A stretch of 7,755 bases of DNA from an uncultured Clostridia bacterium (GCA_945933905.1 CAMEQX010000056.1:1-7755); one strand, 5' to 3'. Shown: positions 1 through 6,460, counted from the first letter of the stretch. Made by a program: numbers and translations. The notes: generated by a model from the letters alone, not told the origin.

Positions 1-1
1 A

Positions 2-388
2 GCTGTGCCCGAAAATGTTGATGCAGTAATTAATTTCATTAACGAGGTGCTTGACGAATACGGCTGCGGTATTAAAGAGAAAATGGCGATAGATGTCGCA
101 GCAGACGAGCTGTTTGCAAACATCGCAAGCTACGCCTATAATCCCGATAAAGGAAATGCAACTGTGCGAGTTGAGGTGTTTGAAGACCCGCTTGCTGTCG
201 AGATAACCTTCATAGATAACGGCGTGCCGTATGACCCGCTTGCAAAAGCCGATCCCGACACAACGCTTTCCGTAGAGGAAAGACAGATAGGCGGATTGGG
301 TATTTTCATCGTGAAAAAGAGTATGGACGCCGTGAACTATGAATACAAGGAAGGCAGGAACATACTCACAATCAGGAAAAAAATCTGA
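2..388 (+). CDS. RsbW/SpoIIAB-like anti-sigma factor ATPase (5' partial)
   Basis: This is the C-terminal ~128 residues of a GHKL-fold ATP-binding protein of the RsbW/SpoIIAB serine kinase (anti-sigma) type. The frame is open to the left edge. A GTG at position 5 is probably an internal Val codon rather than the start, and only about ten residues seem to be missing. Counting from that codon, the Bergerat boxes are visible: N-box ELFANIASYAY (E35, N39), G1 box FIDNGVPYDP (D71, G73) and G2 box GGLGIFIVKK (96-105). Family members bind ATP and either phosphorylate a STAS-domain anti-anti-sigma partner or hold a sigma factor; they are cytoplasmic. The partner gene is expected upstream, outside the window. 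The gene ends in TGA and is followed by a 75-base spacer. The fold is secure; the pathway it serves is not known from this sequence. Confidence 0.88.
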   Translation, partial: AVPENVDAVINFINEVLDEYGCGIKEKMAIDVAADELFANIASYAYNPDKGNATVRVEVFEDPLAVEITFIDNGVPYDPLAKADPDTTLSVEERQIGGLGIFIVKKSMDAVNYEYKEGRNILTIRKKI

Positions 389-463
389 AGTGCTTTTATG
401 GGATTTTTGGAAGAAATATTCCTTTGTAATCAGAGGGGAAAGAGTTAAAGTGGGTGGGTAATT

Positions 464-1600
464 ATGGACAAAACCGAAAGAAAAGAACAGCGCCGATTGA
501 AAAAAGAGCAAAAAAATAACCTTGTTGCTTTCAATGCGGAAAATGATATCAAATACCGCGCGCCGTTCGGGATAAATCATGTGCGTACTATGGCGTGGAT
601 TTGCATAGTTGTTATGCAGATAACCGTGCTTGCGGGTACGATAAAAAGCATCTCGAAAATAGAATTGATAAGCGACGGCGGAATTCAGGCTATACAGATG
701 TTGGCGAGTATGTCAGTTCCGCTTTTCTTGCTTGCTTCATTTTCCTACATACTTCAAAATAAAGAAAAATGCGGTCGGATAATCCTGTTTTATCTTGCAA
801 TTTCAGCGATAATACCGATTTTGTTCAGCATAATATTCTTCCATTTCGGAGCGGGAATAGTTGAAACCTTTTTTATGAATGCCAACGAAAGCGTTCAGGA
901 AACAGTAAACAGGTTTGCTGCGGACGTGTTCGGCGAGACGCTGAACTGTAACATCTTCATAGATATGCTGCTTTTTTCCTCGCTGACTTTTTTCCTCACC
1001 GCCAAGCCAAAGTCGGAGTTTTTCAGCGGAAAAAAAATCTATATTTTCAGAGCGTTTGCCCTAATTCCCGTATTGTATGAAATAGCCGCATTTGTATATA
1101 GACTTTTGTGGCTGTCGGGTGCTGTTGTTCCCTCGCTGTTTGTTTATGTGTATATGCCGACAAAAGCGCCGCTTACTTTTATCGCTTTTGCGCTGGTGCT
1201 TGCTTTTGAGATTTCAAAGCAGAGAAGATATATGAAGCTCGGCGGCACAGAGGAAGGCTATGCGGAGTTTTTTGCGACAAATAAGAATTCATTTATGTTC
1301 GCAAAGTCAACCGCCAAAACCTTTGCGTTTGTCGGCTTAGTTGATTTCCTGTTTGTGTTAATATGGGGAATTATTATGTATGTTAATGTAGGAAATATGA
1401 ACAACTTTGATATAATATCAAAAATCGGCTTAGGAAAATCGGCAGACCTTATGCTGATTGCTCCTTTTACTTTGTTGTTTTCCTATAATCGCAAGCCGAA
1501 AATCGCGAATTATAACTTAATTCTTCCGATTTTTATGATATTTTTGATTATTCTTGCCTATATTGAAGCCGGATATATTATGCTGACCGGAAAGCTGTAA
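464..1600 (+). CDS. Polytopic membrane protein of unknown function
   Basis: I do not recognise the family of this 378-residue protein. The first ~40 residues are very basic and charged (KTERKEQRRLKKEQK), which suggests a cytoplasmic N-terminus. About eight or nine hydrophobic segments follow, near residues 42-60, 75-97, 104-126, 164-181, 192-216, 232-250, 285-307, 326-341 and 351-374. A soluble loop lies around 127-160 and a charged cytoplasmic-looking loop (KQRRYMKLGGTEEGYAEFF) around 252-270. I saw no ABC, transporter or enzyme motif. The start at 464 is the first ATG in frame, but the region before it (GTGGGTGGG) is a poor Shine-Dalgarno. It follows the anti-sigma ATPase on the same strand with a 75-base gap, so co-transcription is possible. 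Its 3' end nearly touches the convergent GNAT gene and no terminator hairpin is visible between them. Confidence 0.85.
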   Translation: MDKTERKEQRRLKKEQKNNLVAFNAENDIKYRAPFGINHVRTMAWICIVVMQITVLAGTIKSISKIELISDGGIQAIQMLASMSVPLFLLASFSYILQNKEKCGRIILFYLAISAIIPILFSIIFFHFGAGIVETFFMNANESVQETVNRFAADVFGETLNCNIFIDMLLFSSLTFFLTAKPKSEFFSGKKIYIFRAFALIPVLYEIAAFVYRLLWLSGAVVPSLFVYVYMPTKAPLTFIAFALVLAFEISKQRRYMKLGGTEEGYAEFFATNKNSFMFAKSTAKTFAFVGLVDFLFVLIWGIIMYVNVGNMNNFDIISKIGLGKSADLMLIAPFTLLFSYNRKPKIANYNLILPIFMIFLIILAYIEAGYIMLTGKL

Positions 1601-1606
1601 TGCCTG

Positions 1607-2440
1607 TTATTTCAGCATCTCTTTAGTGATAATAAAGCTTGTGTTTTTAGTCAAGCCGATTTCCTGACCCTCTAACATTCTCATTACAAAACGATAGGAC
1701 CGCTTGTTCCTGTCGCTTATCGTCAGTTTCATCATTGTAATCTCGGGGCGCCCCCGTATAACTTCAAAAGATGCACACAGAGGAGCTACTATCCTGCCGC
1801 TTCCGATTTCACTTTGCGCCTCGGAAATATGCTCTACCGATATGGAATTACATGAGGGACGGGTGATAAGGGTGTAAGCCCTCAGCTCCCCGTTTTTCAC
1901 AAGGACTGTACTTATTTCTTGGTCAACGTTTTGAGCGTCGTTCTGCATAAGCGGCGCAGGGTTCAATGTGTTTCCAAAACTGTTTGACGAGGAATTGATA
2001 AGCTGCTCTCTTATGCTGTCCGACATCTCGCAGAACGGGATACACTCAGCGCCGCCCCTCAGCAGAAATTCTTTTTTACGCACAAGATTTAACTCGTCCA
2101 CACGTTCCCAAAGACTGTTTCCAACTGTGACGGAATAAACACAGCTTGTGTCGTTTACAACAAATCCAAGTTTATCAAGGCAAGCCGCTATTGCGCTATA
2201 ATATGGGTGAGAATGAACGATATGTACACGCACATATTTTTCCGTCCGCAGAATTATTTCGCGTATCAGGTATGACGCATAGCCCATTTGCCGCTTATCC
2301 TTATCCGTATAAATATATTTCAAAATCCACCCCGGATTTTCCCTTATCAGAACGGCATACGCCACGGGAACATCATCATCTGTAAGTACAAACGCCTTAC
2401 CCGCTTCTGAATCCGCCGTCTTCATATAATTATCTGACAT
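1607..2440 (-). CDS. GNAT-family N-acetyltransferase, probably two GNAT-like halves
   Basis: This 277-residue protein has a GNAT core in its first half: a beta-4/motif A stretch at residues 41-62 with the pyrophosphate loop RQMGYA (50-55; family pattern Q/R-x-x-G-x-G/A), and a motif-B-like segment HSHPYYSAIAACLDKLGFVV (77-96). The family transfers an acetyl group from acetyl-CoA to an amine. The second half (about 118-277) has no clear CoA loop, but its strand/helix pattern ending in MMKLTISDRNKRSYRFVMRM looks like a degenerate second GNAT domain. Only ~15 residues precede the first beta-strand, so the usual N-terminal helices are missing. The ATG at 2440 has no Shine-Dalgarno, whereas a well-placed GGAG/ATG pair lies upstream at 2490-2505 in another frame (see findings). 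The substrate is unknown. It lies downstream of the lanthipeptide precursors on the same strand but behind a hairpin and its own likely promoter, so it may be unrelated to them. Confidence 0.75.
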   Translation of the reverse strand: MSDNYMKTADSEAGKAFVLTDDDVPVAYAVLIRENPGWILKYIYTDKDKRQMGYASYLIREIILRTEKYVRVHIVHSHPYYSAIAACLDKLGFVVNDTSCVYSVTVGNSLWERVDELNLVRKKEFLLRGGAECIPFCEMSDSIREQLINSSSNSFGNTLNPAPLMQNDAQNVDQEISTVLVKNGELRAYTLITRPSCNSISVEHISEAQSEIGSGRIVAPLCASFEVIRGRPEITMMKLTISDRNKRSYRFVMRMLEGQEIGLTKNTSFIITKEMLK

Positions 2441-2501
2441 CGGGCTTCGCCATTCACAAGGAAAGATAATACAGTTCGCTTGCTTTCAGCATTTCACATT
2501 A

Positions 2502-2519
2502 CTCCGTTCTTTGATTATA
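2502..2519 (-). promoter_or_regulatory. Putative -10 box and Shine-Dalgarno upstream of the GNAT gene
   Basis: On the minus strand a perfect TATAAT (2514-2519) is followed by GGAG (2502-2505) and, after 9 bases, an ATG at 2490-2492. The 17-bp-spaced -35 position falls inside the hairpin stem and matches TTGACA poorly. The short distance from -10 to SD implies a very short leader. The downstream ATG opens only a 12-codon frame before TGA. Confidence 0.4.
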
Positions 2520-2524
2520 AACTG

Positions 2525-2564
2525 TTTGGACTTAAGGGAAAGGCAGCTTTCCCTTAAGTCCAAA
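2525..2564. terminator. Perfect 18-bp hairpin between the precursor genes and the GNAT gene
   Basis: The arms 2525-2542 and 2547-2564 are exact inverse complements (TTTGGACTTAAGGGAAAG on the + strand) around a 4-base loop at 2543-2546. It begins 38 bases past the stop of the last precursor gene, where an operon terminator is expected. There is no long T-tract on either side, only short TTT/AAA at the stem base, so it could instead stabilise the 3' end of the precursor mRNA or act as an operator. Its symmetry would serve either strand. Confidence 0.6.
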
Positions 2565-2602
2565 TCACATCATCGCCTATTTAAAAAATTTGCCAAGGTG
2601 TT

Positions 2603-2884
2603 TCATACTTCCAGTAATCTCGTAAGCAACTCATAATCTATTTCTTCGGTATCGTCGGTATCGTAACCCCCCTTACCGCCTGCGATCTGCTCGACCTCTT
2701 CTTCGGAAATCTCGCCCTCTGCTGTGTTCTTCTCGGTGAGGAAAGCCTTGATCTCGTCAAGGGCAGCCTTGCAGCCGTGCTTCTCGGCAAAGCCCTCGAT
2801 TTCCTCGGGTTTGAGGGAGCAGAACTCCTTCTTAAGCTCCTCGCTTGCCATTACCTCGTTGTACAGTTCTTCCAGTGTTTTCAT
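2603..2884 (-). CDS. Nif11-leader RiPP precursor C, core without cysteine
   Basis: This 93-residue peptide is the third and last precursor behind lanM. Residues 1-70 are a Nif11-type leader (starts MKTLEELYNEVMASEELKKE, ends EEEVEQIAGG) that differs from precursor B at only 8 of 71 positions. Such leaders bind the modifying enzyme and are cut after Gly-Gly by a C39 peptidase. The core of 23 residues, KGGYDTDD at its start and ELLTRLLEV at its end, is acidic and carries three Thr but no Ser and no Cys. It therefore cannot form lanthionine rings on its own. A second Gly-Gly two residues after the first gives GGKGG, so the cut site is ambiguous. The DNA there has a run of six G; removing or adding one G gives other short frames but still no Cys. 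A strong GGAGG (2894-2898) lies 9 bases before the ATG. It may be a decayed or newly forming precursor, a substrate for dehydration only, or a regulator. Confidence 0.82.
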   Translation of the reverse strand: MKTLEELYNEVMASEELKKEFCSLKPEEIEGFAEKHGCKAALDEIKAFLTEKNTAEGEISEEEVEQIAGGKGGYDTDDTEEIDYELLTRLLEV

Positions 2885-2906
2885 AGTGAAATACCTCCAT
2901 ATAATT
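2672..2906 (-). repeat. Leader-coding repeat, copy C
   Basis: This copy runs from the 5' leader (ATATGGAGGTATTTCACT type) through the 71 leader codons to GGK. It aligns without indels to copy B at 3101-3335, including the ribosome binding site, and similarity stops abruptly at the core. Confidence 0.85.
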
Positions 2907-2941
2907 TATTTTAGTTGCCTGAAATATAATATCAGATTCGC

Positions 2942-3313
2942 TTATCTACCGCAAAGCATTCCGTCACCCGTAATGGCTGTGCCACATTTTTTATCTTGAC
3001 AACCTTCAAGAAAGCCCCCATAATAACTGTCTATTGCAGTAACAGCGCAATAGAATCCAGCTGTGAATACGGACCAAATCACTTCATCGTCATCGGCACT
3101 CTTACCGCCTGCGATCTGATCGACCTCTTCCTCGGAAACCTCGCCCTCTGCTGTGCTCTTCTCGGTGAGGAAAGTCTTGATTTCGTCAAGGGTAGCCTTG
3201 CAGCCGTGCTTCTCGGCAAAGCCTTCAACTTCCTCGGGTTTCAAAGCGCAGAACTCTTTCTTGAGCTCCTCGCTTGCCATTACCTCGCTGTACAGTTCTT
3301 CAAGTGTTTTCAT
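2942..3313 (-). CDS. Nif11-leader lanthipeptide precursor B, long 4-Cys core
   Basis: This 123-residue precursor has a 70-residue leader ending DQIAGG, with 6 differences from precursor A over 71 positions. The 53-residue core starts KSADDDEVIW. Core cysteines are at 19, 35, 40 and 51, and Ser/Thr at 2, 11, 14, 22, 26, 42 and 45, so up to four (methyl)lanthionines are possible. The C-terminal part, CGTAITGDGMLCGR (40-53), has the Thr-before-Cys order typical of class II rings. The middle is hydrophobic and aromatic (SVFTAGFYCAVTAI, then YYGGFL), which would suit a membrane-active peptide. GGAGG at 3323-3327 lies 9 bases before the ATG. A 57-base spacer separates its stop from the precursor C start. 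Role as a LanM substrate is inferred from leader identity and position; bioactivity is unknown. Confidence 0.88.
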   Translation of the reverse strand: MKTLEELYSEVMASEELKKEFCALKPEEVEGFAEKHGCKATLDEIKTFLTEKSTAEGEVSEEEVDQIAGGKSADDDEVIWSVFTAGFYCAVTAIDSYYGGFLEGCQDKKCGTAITGDGMLCGR

Positions 3314-3335
3314 AGTGAAATACCTCCATATAATT
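3101..3335 (-). repeat. Leader-coding repeat, copy B
   Basis: This 235-base copy of the leader unit ends at the CTTACC (GGK codons) boundary. Its ribosome binding site and the ATATAATT stretch before it are the same as in copy C, which points to recent tandem duplication of leader plus 5' region. Confidence 0.85.
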
Positions 3336-3382
3336 CATTGAACTCTTCCCGTTTACACTTTTCAAATCGGTTTTTAGCGGTT

Positions 3383-3673
3383 CTAACAATGTGTGCGACG
3401 TTTGACATTGGCATATGCGTCATCGTAGCAAGAATAATTCCAGCATTCTGGATCGTTGGTCTTACCGCCTGCAATCTGCTCGACCGCTTCCTCGGAAACC
3501 TCGCCCTCTGCCTTTGATTTTTCGGTGAGGTAAGTCTTGATTTCGTCAAGGGTAGCCTTGCAGCCGTGCTTCTCGGCAAATCCCTCAACCTCATCGGGTT
3601 TAAGAGCGCAGAACTCTTTCTTGAGCTCCTCGCTTGCCATTACCTCGTTGTAAAGTTCTTCCAACGTTTTCAT
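3383..3673 (-). CDS. Nif11-leader lanthipeptide precursor A, 3-Cys core
   Basis: This is the first precursor behind lanM, 96 residues long. Leader residues 1-70 end in VEQIAGG. The 26-residue core begins KTNDPECWNYSCYDDAYANV and ends RRTHC. Core Cys 7, 12 and 26 face Thr2, Ser11 and Thr24, an exact 3:3 balance that would allow full use in rings, including a small C-terminal Thr-x-Cys ring or a larger one from Ser11. The frame is open 13 codons further upstream to an ATG at 3712 that overlaps the end of lanM, but TAAGGAGG (3683-3690) followed by 9 bases fixes the start at 3673. Only 23 bases separate it from the lanM stop, so it is surely read from the same transcript. The stop is TAG at 3383. 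Confidence 0.88.
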   Translation of the reverse strand: MKTLEELYNEVMASEELKKEFCALKPDEVEGFAEKHGCKATLDEIKTYLTEKSKAEGEVSEEAVEQIAGGKTNDPECWNYSCYDDAYANVKRRTHC

Positions 3674-3690
3674 AGTTATATGCCTCCTTA
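3461..3690 (-). repeat. Leader-coding repeat, copy A
   Basis: The 71 leader codons match copies B and C without indels. The 5' flank differs (AGGAGGCATATAACT instead of GGAGGTATTTCACT), which suggests this is the older or founder copy and that B and C were duplicated from each other. Confidence 0.8.
3683..3690 (-). promoter_or_regulatory. Strong Shine-Dalgarno of precursor A
   Basis: TAAGGAGG lies 9 bases before the ATG at 3673 and only 6 bases past the lanM stop. It decides the start of precursor A against the upstream ATG at 3712 inside lanM. All three precursors have GGAGG at the same 9-base spacing, stronger than the lanM site, which fits higher translation of substrate than enzyme. Confidence 0.85.
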
Positions 3691-3696
3691 AATAAA

Positions 3697-6453
3697 TTAT
3701 AATAACAAACAATTCAATGAAAAATCGTCTGCTTTTAACAGTAAGTGACCGATACCGCTTAATCCGTTCAGAAGCCCCGGCGGGCTGTAATTTTCGTATC
3801 GGTCGGGCAGGAATGTGTACTCGCCGTTTGCCGCCTTTCGCTCTGTAACCGCATTCAAGCGCCGCATAGCGTCCTGTGTAAGCTCGGGGCGTCCAAGCGC
3901 TTTCCCCGCGTCAAGAAGAAACTCTATGGACGGACAGTTTCCGCAGCAATAATGGTCGCGCGGCATTATCTCCGTTGATATCACCTTGCTTATCGCTTTT
4001 TCCAAATCATCATCAAAGCCGGTGATACCCCATTCGTGAAGCTTCAGATATACGCTTCCCATACCCTGCGCGCCTGAGCAGTATCCGTTCATTGCGCCTG
4101 CGGGTACAGAGGAATCGCGGAAATCGGGCCACGTTTTCAGTCTGTCGCTGTATAACAGCCGTTCCAGTTCAAAGGCATTTTGTATTGCAATGCGCAGCTT
4201 TTCTGACGGGAAAAGGCGATATGCGCTTGCCAAAGCAAGCCCAACGCCCGCAACGCCGTGCCCCAATCCGCTTATGGAACGTTTTTTATTAAGCGTATCC
4301 CACGTCAATATTCCCTGCGGAGTTTCCAGCGTTTGCAATTCAAGAATACGCTCGCAAAGCGATAAAACAAGCTCTTTGTAATGGGGAATAACTTGCAGCT
4401 CCTCGTTGGTGCAAAGCAGATACAGCCAACCCGCCAGCCCTGAATAAAAATCAACAAGCGTGAATTTATCCGGCGATATGCCGCTAAGAAGCTGAACCGT
4501 TTCCACGGCGCTTTGGAGATGCTTTTTGATGCCCAGCGCCCTCGCCGCCATAAGCGACGCTTTAATCGCACCGCCGATATTCGTCATTCCCAAAGCATTT
4601 GCCACGGGACTTATATCACCCGCAGAACGTAGCTGTGATACCGATTCCGATACCTTATCGAGAAAATCAGATATGACTTTTTCTGCACGCTTATCTCCGG
4701 TGGCGGTGTAATATTCCGAAGCAAATGCTGCGATACCGCCCTCGCCCATTCCGTAATTGACCGAAAGATAACCGAAGGAATTGCCGTCATTCCGATGGTC
4801 AAGCCAGCCTGCTTTTCCCGAAGGGCTTATGATTCTTTGCTTCCATATCTCGTCAAACACCTTTGCGGCTTCATCGGAAAAGGACAAAACAGGTTCCTTT
4901 TGAGCGGCTTTATGGGGCGGAGCGCTCTGCGGAATATGAGCGCAGCGCAGTGAGTGATGAATAAGTCCTAATTCAAATTCACATTCCTTATCGGAGAGAT
5001 GTTCGATATTATACAGAACGTTTTCCTTAATCGAACGGCTGAAAAAATCCCGGACAATGCATTTTCCGCCGGAGTATAGGTCTTTGCTGTCGGCAATGCA
5101 GTGAAAAATCGGAACATCTCCGCAAAGCAGAGAGGCTATTTCCTCATCGGCAACCGCAGACTGTTTTTCGCGCTGCTGTTCATCTGCCGTCTGTCCCAAA
5201 GCGTTTCTGAGCGACTTTATGCGCTCGCTGCGGTGTTGCTCGGAGGAAAGCGTCTTTACCGAGTAAAGCGCTCGGAGCATTATAGCGTAATCGTTTGTAT
5301 TTCGGAGCAAACAGCGAAATCTGCATTCGGACAGACGTTCAAGATATTTCAGGAGAACGGTTTTTTTGTCAATACAGCGGTGATAAATTTCCCGAAATCC
5401 TTCATCGAAAAACGACAGATAACCGCGAACATCAACCCTTTCTCCGTCAATCAACGGCAGAATGGAATATTTATCCTTGCAAAGCAGCGGAGATAACTCG
5501 CGCTCAACTTTTCTTTTCGGAATAATTCCACTGAAAAACAGAGAGTGGTTGAGGTCGTTTTGGAACAGGTCGGAATTTTTAGTATCAGCCGTTTGGGGAA
5601 CTCTGAGAAATGTTTCCAAGTCCACGACTGCGGGAAAATCTCCCTTTGCCAGAATATTTTCACAATGAAAATCGGTGCTTGCAAAGGTCTGAAACAGCGC
5701 ACAAACGCCGCCTAAACGGTAAAAGAACCGCTTTGCTTCTTCCGTTGTATTTGCGGGTTCGTCCTTAATATACTCTGCATAGCCATACTGTCCGAAATCC
5801 AGCGCTTTCGGCAGGATAACAATGTCCGAAAACAGCTCCGAAACCATATCATACAGCACTGTATCAGCCCTGAGATTTCTTGGCTTGTAAAGGAATTTTC
5901 CGTGCTCGGCGGTAATTATGCAGGCACATCTGCCGTTTTGATGTTTGTCGGACTGTCCGCCGTCAATTTTCATAATCTTGCCGAAATCCATTCCGCTAAA
6001 AAAAGCGTTGATTATTTGTTGGCGGTCGGCTTGAATTCGGGTGAGCATTTCGGAAATCATCTCGCCGAATTGCTTTTTACACAACGTGAATTGACTGCTC
6101 AGCAGCGGAGATACATCAAAAAGTATCTGCGGATTTTGCTCCAGCTTTTCAAGGAGAGAACACTCGGCTTTATCTCGGATTTCATCGGTAGCAAGCTCTG
6201 CATTCCAGCTCAGCATAGGATTTATATGTACAAGTTCCTGTCTGTAAAGCTGCTCCAGCGTACTTGCGGCTATTTGGTTGTATGCCTGAAACAGAAATAT
6301 CGATATGAAACACTTTGCTTGATTTGTAAGGAGCTTCTGTTCGGTTTTTTCATCATTCCAAAACTGCTCCTCCCAGTTATTTACAAAGCGTATCAGGACA
6401 GAATAGTGCTTCTTTTCTATCCAGCAGTTGTCCTTTGTTAAATAATGCGCCAT
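3697..6453 (-). CDS. lanM: Class II lanthipeptide synthetase LanM, ProcM-like CCG type
   Basis: This bifunctional enzyme phosphorylates and eliminates Ser/Thr of the precursor core, then adds Cys thiols to the dehydro residues. Numbered from the ATG at 6453 (918 aa, normal for LanM), the dehydratase half (DUF4135, about 80-500) shows LYKPRN (K190), DFHCEN (D261, H263, N266), VDLETFL (D278, E280) and RNTNDY (384-389). The LanC half (about 545-918) shows GLGHGVAG (729-736), NGYCSGAQG (C792), HYCCGN (C836, C837) and a final GLLNGLSGIGHLLL. The zinc ligands would be Cys-Cys-Cys instead of the usual Cys-Cys-His, as known for ProcM. The start at 6453 is chosen because AAGGCGGGT lies 9 bases before it; an in-frame ATG at 6504 would add 17 residues but has no such site. 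The gene is complete and is followed at once by three precursor genes. No LanT is adjacent. Confidence 0.95.
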   Translation of the reverse strand: MAHYLTKDNCWIEKKHYSVLIRFVNNWEEQFWNDEKTEQKLLTNQAKCFISIFLFQAYNQIAASTLEQLYRQELVHINPMLSWNAELATDEIRDKAECSLLEKLEQNPQILFDVSPLLSSQFTLCKKQFGEMISEMLTRIQADRQQIINAFFSGMDFGKIMKIDGGQSDKHQNGRCACIITAEHGKFLYKPRNLRADTVLYDMVSELFSDIVILPKALDFGQYGYAEYIKDEPANTTEEAKRFFYRLGGVCALFQTFASTDFHCENILAKGDFPAVVDLETFLRVPQTADTKNSDLFQNDLNHSLFFSGIIPKRKVERELSPLLCKDKYSILPLIDGERVDVRGYLSFFDEGFREIYHRCIDKKTVLLKYLERLSECRFRCLLRNTNDYAIMLRALYSVKTLSSEQHRSERIKSLRNALGQTADEQQREKQSAVADEEIASLLCGDVPIFHCIADSKDLYSGGKCIVRDFFSRSIKENVLYNIEHLSDKECEFELGLIHHSLRCAHIPQSAPPHKAAQKEPVLSFSDEAAKVFDEIWKQRIISPSGKAGWLDHRNDGNSFGYLSVNYGMGEGGIAAFASEYYTATGDKRAEKVISDFLDKVSESVSQLRSAGDISPVANALGMTNIGGAIKASLMAARALGIKKHLQSAVETVQLLSGISPDKFTLVDFYSGLAGWLYLLCTNEELQVIPHYKELVLSLCERILELQTLETPQGILTWDTLNKKRSISGLGHGVAGVGLALASAYRLFPSEKLRIAIQNAFELERLLYSDRLKTWPDFRDSSVPAGAMNGYCSGAQGMGSVYLKLHEWGITGFDDDLEKAISKVISTEIMPRDHYCCGNCPSIEFLLDAGKALGRPELTQDAMRRLNAVTERKAANGEYTFLPDRYENYSPPGLLNGLSGIGHLLLKADDFSLNCLLL

Positions 6454-6460
6454 TGTTTTT

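Noticed and set aside
2996..3517. 173-codon plus-strand frame across the precursor genes
   Set aside because: It is the antisense shadow of the repeated leader sequences; its own 'repeats' come from the leaders.
3310..3594. 94-codon minus-strand frame overlapping precursors A and B
   Set aside because: It lies out of frame across the conserved leader of precursor A, has no ribosome binding site and no recognisable composition.
2672..3690. CRISPR-like spaced repeats
   Set aside because: The repeats are ~230 bases long and coding; they are leader-gene paralogues, not a CRISPR array.
3674..3712. Thirteen-residue N-terminal extension of precursor A from the ATG at 3712
   Set aside because: The AAGGAGG site sits between it and the ATG at 3673 at ideal spacing, and the extension overlaps the end of lanM; the other two leaders start at MKTLEEL.
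5902..6441. 179-codon plus-strand frame opposite lanM
   Set aside because: It is antisense to the well-supported dehydratase domain, without ribosome binding site or domain signal.
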